From the NCBI GenBank assembly GCA_040772005.1, contig JAXGYZ010000003.1, forward strand, positions 682,001-746,000: a DNA stretch of 64,000 bases. Reading direction: 5' to 3'. The stretch is from MWBF01 sp040772005 (GTDB lineage Bacteria; Chloroflexota; Anaerolineae; CG2-30-64-16). The notes beneath the pieces are model-generated. The model saw only the letters and a list, made by a program, of their open reading frames with translations, did no database searches and was not told where the DNA came from. The stretch's first letter is position 1, and each line of letters starts with the position of its first letter. Position numbers and translations under genes: made by a program. Shown one piece after another: positions 58,220 through 64,000 of the stretch.

Positions 58220-59539
58220 CTATGCCTCGCTCTCGTGCCCCGTAGGAGCAGCGCTCTCCGGGAACGGTTGTGCCTGCGGTGGCGGCTGCGGGTCCGTGGC
58301 AAGGAACGCCCGGATGTCGCGATTGGCAGCCAGGACCGCGGAGATGGCAAACAGTGCCAGCGCACTGAGCGCGAAAATCAGTGGAATGCGTTTGCCCGTG
58401 AGGTCCGCCACGATGCCGGAGAGCCCCGTGCCGATGGGCGTCACGCTGCCGGCGATGGTGCTCAGCAAGCCGAAGACGCGGCCGCGCATCTCGGTCGGCG
58501 TGCCCAACTGCAACAAGGTCGTGATGTTGACCGTCACGAAGCCGCCCGTGAGACCGGCCAGCGTTGCCATGACCAGCGCGAGGACCGGCGTGCGCACCGG
58601 CGCCAGCAGCCCGTAGAAAACGGCATCCAGCAGCATGACGACGATCAACACTGTAGCACGCCGCTGGCCGCGCAGACTGGCTATACCGGCCAGGATGAAC
58701 CCCAACAGCGAGCCGACGCCGAAGGCGGCCAGAATGAAGCCGTACCAGTCCACCGGCGCGCGCAAAGATCCCTCCACGTAGAACGGGAGCAGGACGACGA
58801 AGGGGGTGGCGAAGAAGCTGCTGGCCGCCGAGAGCAAGACCAGCGCCTTCAGGCCCGGGTTGCGCCAGATGTAACGCAGCCCCTCTGCCAGGTCCGTTCG
58901 AAACCCGACCAGGACTGCCCTCAGTTTCTGCGGCTCCCGGCGAGCGGGCGGCGGGATGCGAACGAAATACCCTGAGGTGGCCGAGTACAGGAACGTGAGG
59001 CCGTTGAAGATGAACATGAACGGCGCGCCGATGAGGCGGAACACGGTGCCGCCCAGCCCCTGGCCGATGAAGAGCGTCACCTGCGACGATATCTGCCCCA
59101 TGGAGTTGGCCCCCGGCAGCCGGTTGGACGGCACGATATCGGGGATTGCCGCCGAGATGGCCGGGCTGAAGAACGCGCCCAATGTGCCCAGCGTCAGCGA
59201 GACCACGAACAACCCCACTAACCCGGCGTTGGTGTTCTGCGGGTACAGCAGGAGGAGCACGCCGAGCCCCAGTGTGACCAGGCCGCTGAGGAAGTCGCTC
59301 AACACGATGATGGTGCGGCGGGATACGCGATCGGCCACTGCACCGCCGATGGGGCTGAGCAGCAGCCCCGGCAGGGATGACACCGCCAACAACACGCCCA
59401 TCAGCGAGGCTGAGCCGGTGGCCTGCATGATCCACAGTACCATCGCCATGCTGAAGGCCTGCCGGCCCAGGCGGCTGACGAATTGCGCCTGCCACAGGAT
59501 GGAGAAATTCCGGTTCCAGAGCCGCGCCGGCTTATCCAC
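58220..59539 (-). CDS. MFS exporter (MFS_3/enterobactin-exporter-like) of the NRPS cluster
   Basis: A 439-residue protein with 12 membrane helices. ARLWNRNFSILWQAQFVSRLGRQAFSMAMVLWIM at the N-terminus and PIGGAVADRVSRRTIIVLSD (loop 2/3) fit the MFS_3 group that exports siderophores and macrolides. It probably exports the peptide product. The GTG start at 59539 has GGAGGAATAC and overlaps the NRPS stop (59532) by 8 nt, so translation is coupled; the longer frame above it is antisense-like sequence within the NRPS. Confidence 0.9.
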   Translation of the reverse strand: MDKPARLWNRNFSILWQAQFVSRLGRQAFSMAMVLWIMQATGSASLMGVLLAVSSLPGLLLSPIGGAVADRVSRRTIIVLSDFLSGLVTLGLGVLLLLYPQNTNAGLVGLFVVSLTLGTLGAFFSPAISAAIPDIVPSNRLPGANSMGQISSQVTLFIGQGLGGTVFRLIGAPFMFIFNGLTFLYSATSGYFVRIPPPARREPQKLRAVLVGFRTDLAEGLRYIWRNPGLKALVLLSAASSFFATPFVVLLPFYVEGSLRAPVDWYGFILAAFGVGSLLGFILAGIASLRGQRRATVLIVVMLLDAVFYGLLAPVRTPVLALVMATLAGLTGGFVTVNITTLLQLGTPTEMRGRVFGLLSTIAGSVTPIGTGLSGIVADLTGKRIPLIFALSALALFAISAVLAANRDIRAFLATDPQPPPQAQPFPESAAPTGHESEA

Positions 59540-62500
59540 GTATTCCTCCAGAGAGTTGTGCCTGGCAATGGGCGATGATGTTGCGCACCTCGCGCAGATA
59601 GGCTTCTGCCAGCCGCTCGATGGTGCTGCGCTCGAAGAGCTCGGGGCTGTAGAGCCAGCGGACATCCATGCCGCCGTCGGTGACGACACAGACCACGTAG
59701 AGCAGCGCGCTGCGGGGCGCATCTGGCGCTTGCTCGGGGCCAGGTCCCTCAGGCGCGATCCCCAGGAAGGCCCACGCCTCGGGGTCGGGGTTGTCGCCTG
59801 CGGATTCGGCTGCGTCATCCGCCCCGGAGATGAGCGGGTTGAACTGCCCCAGGTAGTTGAAGTTCACTTGTGGCGCGGGAGCAGCCGCCAGTGCCGCCCG
59901 CAGCGCGGGGTCGGGCGCGAGGTAGCGCAGAATGCCGTAGCCGACGCCGCGGTTCGGTACGCGGCGGAGCTGGTCCCTGACGGTCTGGATCTGGTTGCCC
60001 AGGATCGCGGGGCGTTCGGTCCCCGGTGACCCGTCAGTTGGGCCGCCCAGATCGAGCAGCACGGGGAAGATGCTGGTAAACCAGCCGACCGTGCGCGAGA
60101 CATCCACCTCGGGGAAGAGGTCCTCGCGGCCGTGCCCCTCCATCTCCACGAGGAGTCGCGGGGAACCGGTCCAGGCCGCGAACGTTCGCGCGAGGGCCGT
60201 CAGCAGCAGGTCGTTGATCTGGGTGCCGTAGGCCGCGGGCGCCTCCTGCAGCAGCGCCTGCGTCTCTGCCGCGCTGAGGGACAGGGTGATATCGTCCGTG
60301 GCGCCGTAGGTGTTGCGGCCGCCCGGATGGTCCACCGGCAGCGTTGCAACCGGCTGCACGGCCAGTTCGCGCCAGTAGGGGGCCTCGGCCAGCAGCGCCG
60401 GTGAGCCGGCGTATTCTGCCAGCCGCGCGGCCCAATCACGATAGGCGGTGGTCTTGGGCGGCAGCGCGAGGCTCCCGGGGGTTCCGTCGCGGCGCAGCAT
60501 TTGGTAGGCCGCGGCGAGGTCCTCGAGCACGATGCGCCACGAGACGCCGTCGGCCACCAGGTGATGGAATGCCAGCAGGAGCCGGCCCGGCCTGCCGGCG
60601 CCGAGATTGAAGTGCGCGGCGCGCACCAGCAGCCCGGCGCCATCCAGGCGGAAGCCGGCCTGTAATTCGCTCGTTTTGGCGGCCAGCGCGGCTTCCTGTG
60701 CTTCCGGCTCCAGGCCCGACAGGTCAACGCTGTCGAATGGCACATCGACAGGCAGGTCGGCGTTGGTCTGCTGCCAGCCGGCGTCCGTGCGGGCGAAGGT
60801 CATCCGTAGCGCGTCGTGGTGGGTCAGCAGGGCAGCTACAGCGCCGCGCAGCGCGGCCAGGTCCATCTCGGGCCACGTGAGCAGCAGCATGGAGGTGTTG
60901 AAGTGCTCCGGGTGCGCCGGGTGATGCTCGAAGAACCACTGCTGCACCGGGGTCAGCGGCGCCGGGCCGGTGACGACCCCCTGCTCAGCCACGACGTCCC
61001 GCGCGCCCTGGAGCGCGGCCAGCAGCCCCTCGACGGTGGGGTGTTCGAAGAGCTGGCGCGGGCTGAACTCGATGCCCGCCTTCTTGGCGCGGGCGATGAT
61101 CTGGAGGCTGAGAATGGATTCGCCGCCCAACTCGAAGTAGCTATCGCGGATGCCGACCTGCGGCACGCCCAGCACCTGCGCCCAGATTGCGGCCAACTGC
61201 GCCTCGGCCTCAGTGCGCGGGGCGACGTAGGCCGTTTCTACGGCCAGCCGGCCCTCGTCGGGTGCAGGGAGCGCCTTGCGGTCGACCTTGCCATGCGCGG
61301 TCAGCGGGAGGGCGTCGAGCATGACAAAGGCGGCGGGCACCATGTAATCGGGCAGCTTCGCGGCCAGGAAGTCGCGCAGCTCGCTCAGGGCCGGTATCGC
61401 CGCGCGGTCGGACACGCAGTAGGCCACGAGGCGCTTGTGGCCGGGAGTGTCCTCCCGGGCCAGCACGATCGCCTCACGGATGCCCGGATGCTGCGCCAGC
61501 AGCGTCTCGATCTCGCCCAGCTCGACCCGGAAGCCGCGAATTTTCACCTGGTGGTCGATGCGCCCCAGGTATTCGATGTCGCCGTCGGGCAGATAGCGCG
61601 CCAGGTCGCCGGACCGGTAGAGGAGTTGCAGGTGGGCAGGTTCCAAGTGAGCAGGTTGCTCGTAGGCCAGGGCATTACCTTCAACATTCAACCTGGAACC
61701 TGTAACTGGCGCGAACGGATTTCGCACGAACCGTTCCGCGGTCAGCTCCGGCCGGTTGAGATAGCCGGGCGCCACGCCCGCGCCGCCCACGACCAGTTCG
61801 CCGGGGACGCCGATGGGGACCGGCTCCAGGTTGGCATCCACGATATACACCTGCAGGTCGGGGATGGGCACGCCGATCACGCTGCCTTTGCCGGCCTCGA
61901 CATCGGCCAGGCTCAGCGGCCGGTAGGTGACATGGACCGTGGTCTCGGTGATGCCGTACATATTGACCAGTCTGGGCCGGGTGTCGCCGTGGCGCGCATA
62001 CCACGGGCGCAGGCTCTGCAATTCCAGGGCCTCGCCGCCGAAGATGACATAGCGCAGCGCGAGGTCGGGGCAGACTCCGACGGCTTCTTCTGCGCGGATG
62101 AGCTGCCGGAACGCGGAGGGCGTCTGGTTGAGGACAGTGACGCGCTCCGCACATAACAACCGGTAGAATGCTTCGGGCGAGCGCGTGATCGCATGGGGGA
62201 TCACCACCAGCCGGCCGCCGTAGAACAGCGCGCCCCATAGCTCCCACACGGTGAAATCAAAGGCATAGGAATGAAACAGGGTCCAGACATCCGACGCGTC
62301 GAACCCGTACCAGTGCTCGGTGGCCCGGAACAGTCGCACAACGTTGGCGTGAGTGATGCCGCAGCCCTTGGGCACGCCGGTGGAGCCGGAGGTGTAGATG
62401 ACGTAGGCCAACGAATTAGGAATTAGGAATTGGGAATTAGGAATGTTGGTTGTCGGTTGGCGCGCGATTACGGGCCAGTCTGTGTCGAGCCGCACCAGGT

Positions 62501-64000
62501 TGCCCTGCCACCCGCCATCTGCCACCTGCCACCGGCCGTCTGCCGTCAGGTGATCCTGTGTGACGAGTATCTGTGCGCCGGAGTCGGCCAGGATGTGCTG
62601 AATGCGCTCGGCGGGATAGACCGGGTCGATGGGCACGTAAGCGCCGCCGGCCTTCAGGATGCCGAGGATGCCGACCACCATCTCGATGGAACGGTCCACG
62701 TACATGGCAACCAGCACGTTCGGTCCCACGCCCAACCCGCGCAGGTGCTGGGCCAACTGGTTGGCGCGCGCGTTCAGCTCGCCGTAGGTCAGCGCGACGC
62801 CGGCAGGCGCCGGTGGGAGCGTGTCCAGCGCCGAGGTGTACGCCTCGACCGACGGCAGATTGAGGGCGATGGCGTCGGGCGTGGCCGCTGCCTGGGCCTC
62901 GAACAGGCCATGGATGGTTGCATCGGCAGGAAACTGCCTGGCCGTGGCATCCCAGCGGGCGAGCAGCGCGCGGCGCTCGGCTGCGGTCAGGAGCGGGAAC
63001 TGGTGCAACTGCCGGTTCGGGTCCTCCACGAAGCCGGCCAGCAGAGTGCGCAGGTGACCCATCATACGCTCGATGGTCGCCGGGTCGAAGCGCGCGTTGT
63101 CATAGGAGAGGCGCAGCAGCATTTCGCGATCCGGGACCACGACCACGGTGACCGGGTAGTTGGTATGCGAGGCGCTGCGCACGTCGGCGACCTCCAGCGC
63201 GCCGCGGCCTGCGCCGCCGGCAGTGACCGGGCCCAGCGGCAGGTTCTCGAAGACCAGGATGCTCTCGAACAGCGGCAGGCTGCGCGGAACCTCGGACCAG
63301 CCCTGGATTTCGACCAGCGGGGTGTATTCGTACTGGCGCAGCTCGGCCTGCCGGGCCTGCAACTCACGCAGCCAGGTCAGCAGCTCGGCTGCGGGCGGCA
63401 CATGGACGCGCACCGGCAGGGTGTTGATGAACAGCCCCATCATGCTCTCCGCCCCCGGCAGGTCTGCGGGCCGCCCTGAAACGGTGGCGCCGAACAGCAC
63501 ATCTTCCTCGCGGCTGTAGCGGCTGAGGAGCAGCGCCCACGCGCCCATGACGAGAGTGTTCAGCGTCAGCCGGTACTGGCGTGCCAGGGCGGTGAGCTTA
63601 TCCGTGAGGTCAGCGGGCAGATGCGCCTCTAGCTCGCCGTGGGCCACGGCTTCGCCGGCATCAGGCGCGGATAGGCCGACGGTTAGCGGCGTAGGTGCGG
63701 TGAAGCCCTGGAGGGTGCGGCGCCAGTACGCTTCGGCCTGGGCCATGTCCTGCCGCCGCAGCCAGACGATGTAGTCGCGGAACGGCCGCGGCGCGGGCAG
63801 GTGCAGGTCCTGGCCGCGGCTGAACGCGTCGTAGTGGGCAAAGACCTCGCGCAGCAGCAGCGGGATGGACCAGCCGTCCAGCAGGATGTGATGGTGGGTC
63901 CAGACGAACTCGTAGGCGTCGTCGGCCAGCCGCAACAGGGCCAGGCGGATGAGGGGCGCCTTGGTCAGGTCGAAGCCCTGGGCCTGCTCTGCCTGGAGGA
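59532..64000 (-). CDS. Nonribosomal peptide synthetase, C(partial)-A(Thr)-PCP-E, cut by window edge
   Basis: About 1,489 residues are visible; the N-terminus lies beyond 64000. The C-terminal end of a condensation domain comes first, with HHILLDGWS near 63890. An adenylation domain follows (SYGEL-type GVALTYGELNARANQLA, YVIYTSGSTGVPKG near 62390, NMYGITETTVH, YRSGDLARY, GRIDHQVKIRGFRVELGEIE). The pocket reads D-F-W-N-I-G-M-V-H, the threonine code. The carrier domain is DSYFELGGESILSLQ (Ser near 61117). Last is an epimerization domain: HHLVADGVSWRI, VGWFTSIFPV, GVGYGILRYL, FNYLGQF. There is no TE domain. Heptamer repeats interrupt the A domain in frame. Confidence 0.95.
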   Translation of the reverse strand, partial: LQAEQAQGFDLTKAPLIRLALLRLADDAYEFVWTHHHILLDGWSIPLLLREVFAHYDAFSRGQDLHLPAPRPFRDYIVWLRRQDMAQAEAYWRRTLQGFTAPTPLTVGLSAPDAGEAVAHGELEAHLPADLTDKLTALARQYRLTLNTLVMGAWALLLSRYSREEDVLFGATVSGRPADLPGAESMMGLFINTLPVRVHVPPAAELLTWLRELQARQAELRQYEYTPLVEIQGWSEVPRSLPLFESILVFENLPLGPVTAGGAGRGALEVADVRSASHTNYPVTVVVVPDREMLLRLSYDNARFDPATIERMMGHLRTLLAGFVEDPNRQLHQFPLLTAAERRALLARWDATARQFPADATIHGLFEAQAAATPDAIALNLPSVEAYTSALDTLPPAPAGVALTYGELNARANQLAQHLRGLGVGPNVLVAMYVDRSIEMVVGILGILKAGGAYVPIDPVYPAERIQHILADSGAQILVTQDHLTADGRWQVADGGWQGNLVRLDTDWPVIARQPTTNIPNSQFLIPNSLAYVIYTSGSTGVPKGCGITHANVVRLFRATEHWYGFDASDVWTLFHSYAFDFTVWELWGALFYGGRLVVIPHAITRSPEAFYRLLCAERVTVLNQTPSAFRQLIRAEEAVGVCPDLALRYVIFGGEALELQSLRPWYARHGDTRPRLVNMYGITETTVHVTYRPLSLADVEAGKGSVIGVPIPDLQVYIVDANLEPVPIGVPGELVVGGAGVAPGYLNRPELTAERFVRNPFAPVTGSRLNVEGNALAYEQPAHLEPAHLQLLYRSGDLARYLPDGDIEYLGRIDHQVKIRGFRVELGEIETLLAQHPGIREAIVLAREDTPGHKRLVAYCVSDRAAIPALSELRDFLAAKLPDYMVPAAFVMLDALPLTAHGKVDRKALPAPDEGRLAVETAYVAPRTEAEAQLAAIWAQVLGVPQVGIRDSYFELGGESILSLQIIARAKKAGIEFSPRQLFEHPTVEGLLAALQGARDVVAEQGVVTGPAPLTPVQQWFFEHHPAHPEHFNTSMLLLTWPEMDLAALRGAVAALLTHHDALRMTFARTDAGWQQTNADLPVDVPFDSVDLSGLEPEAQEAALAAKTSELQAGFRLDGAGLLVRAAHFNLGAGRPGRLLLAFHHLVADGVSWRIVLEDLAAAYQMLRRDGTPGSLALPPKTTAYRDWAARLAEYAGSPALLAEAPYWRELAVQPVATLPVDHPGGRNTYGATDDITLSLSAAETQALLQEAPAAYGTQINDLLLTALARTFAAWTGSPRLLVEMEGHGREDLFPEVDVSRTVGWFTSIFPVLLDLGGPTDGSPGTERPAILGNQIQTVRDQLRRVPNRGVGYGILRYLAPDPALRAALAAAPAPQVNFNYLGQFNPLISGADDAAESAGDNPDPEAWAFLGIAPEGPGPEQAPDAPRSALLYVVCVVTDGGMDVRWLYSPELFERSTIERLAEAYLREVRNIIAHCQAQLSGGIRG
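61677..61704. repeat. Heptamer repeat ACCTGGA-type inside the NRPS adenylation domain
   Basis: Four units (ACCTTCA, ACATTCA, ACCTGGA, ACCTGTA). Together with a degenerate GCAGGTGG tract at about 61626-61660 they create an insert of about 25 residues between FVRNPFAPV and LYRSGDLARY, where most adenylation domains have a short loop. Confidence 0.7.
62413..62444. repeat. Heptamer repeat GAATTAG inside the NRPS adenylation domain
   Basis: Four full units (GAATTAG, GAATTAG, GAATTGG, GAATTAG) plus GAAT. On the coding strand they encode PNSQFLIPNS, just before the core motif LAYVIYTSGSTG. Confidence 0.88.
62505..62546. repeat. Heptamer repeat CTGCCAC inside the NRPS adenylation domain
   Basis: Six units (CTGCCAC, CCGCCAT, CTGCCAC, CTGCCAC, CGGCCGT, CTGCCGT), encoding TADGRWQVADGGWQ on the coding strand between core motifs A2 and A3. 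Confidence 0.82.

Noticed and set aside
58220..59818. A longer reading of the MFS exporter starting at 59818
   Set aside because: The extra N-terminus (Pro/Arg/Ser-rich) lies wholly inside the NRPS epimerization domain in another frame. The GTG at 59539 has a good ribosome binding site and starts at the first membrane helix.
1..64000. tRNA, rRNA or tmRNA genes
   Set aside because: I looked through the intergenic stretches for cloverleaf ends and the conserved TTCGA-type loop and saw no convincing candidate; a tRNAscan-SE or Infernal run would be decisive.

Overview
The window is a 64 kb, GC-rich, gene-dense bacterial chromosome segment, probably from the phylum Chloroflexota. The clues are an FMN-riboswitch-controlled RibXY-type riboflavin ABC uptake operon, secreted proteins whose Thr/Pro linkers end in a short LPLV-type C-terminus, lipoproteins with Cys lipoboxes, and many GTG starts. 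No rRNA, tRNA or marker ribosomal protein is present, so this placement is inference.

Layout. 1-6004 (minus): an exported repeat lipoprotein, a cellulase-like glycoside hydrolase with two tandem C-terminal repeats, a DegV-type lipid-binding protein and a truncated acetyltransferase-like gene. 6416-9990 (plus): a site-2 protease, a cation/proton antiporter and three small proteins. This block is flanked by two inverted 173-bp MITE-like elements with 9-bp target duplications. 10195-13256: promoter, FMN riboswitch, terminator and ribX-ribY-ATPase. 13504-18210: glycogen synthase, an AlaX-type editing hydrolase, a variant metallo-beta-lactamase-fold protein and a TPR membrane protein. 18323-29558: mixed housekeeping and salvage genes (a phosphatase-superfamily enzyme, DUF456, YjjX, an AlkZ-like protein, an aldo/keto reductase, a VOC dioxygenase, a MazG-like protein, asparaginase, two MFS carriers, a URO-D-like protein). 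29626-32847 (minus): phosphodiester glycosidase, GH4 enzyme, DUF2892 protein. 33030-36490: a small protein, a lipid kinase, an orphan DNA methyltransferase of lower GC and a sugar isomerase-like gene. 36652-45300: dprA, manC, topA with extra N-terminal zinc ribbons, xer recombinase, Xaa-Pro peptidase and a membrane protein. 45358-48563 (minus): dGTPase, a hypothetical and a second URO-D-like protein. 48691-53196: a MacAB-like efflux operon. 53324-55085: two cell-surface proteins. 55241-64000 (minus): the downstream end of a nonribosomal peptide gene cluster that runs off the right edge.

The most interesting region is the NRPS cluster. The visible synthetase has a partial condensation domain, an adenylation domain whose pocket residues read DFWNIGMVH (the published threonine code), a carrier protein and a C-terminal epimerization domain. 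Downstream genes encode an MFS exporter, a PAPS sulfotransferase, a type II thioesterase, an MbtH protein and a Sfp-type activating enzyme, so a threonine-containing and possibly sulfated peptide is predicted.

Mobile and repetitive DNA is unusually well preserved. There are two unrelated families of 173-bp MITE-like elements (2 and 3 copies, nearly identical within each family, each flanked by direct repeats), and heptamer tandem repeats that occur both between genes and in frame inside the NRPS adenylation domain. The FMN riboswitch appears to carry an extra double-hairpin insertion in its P2 loop.
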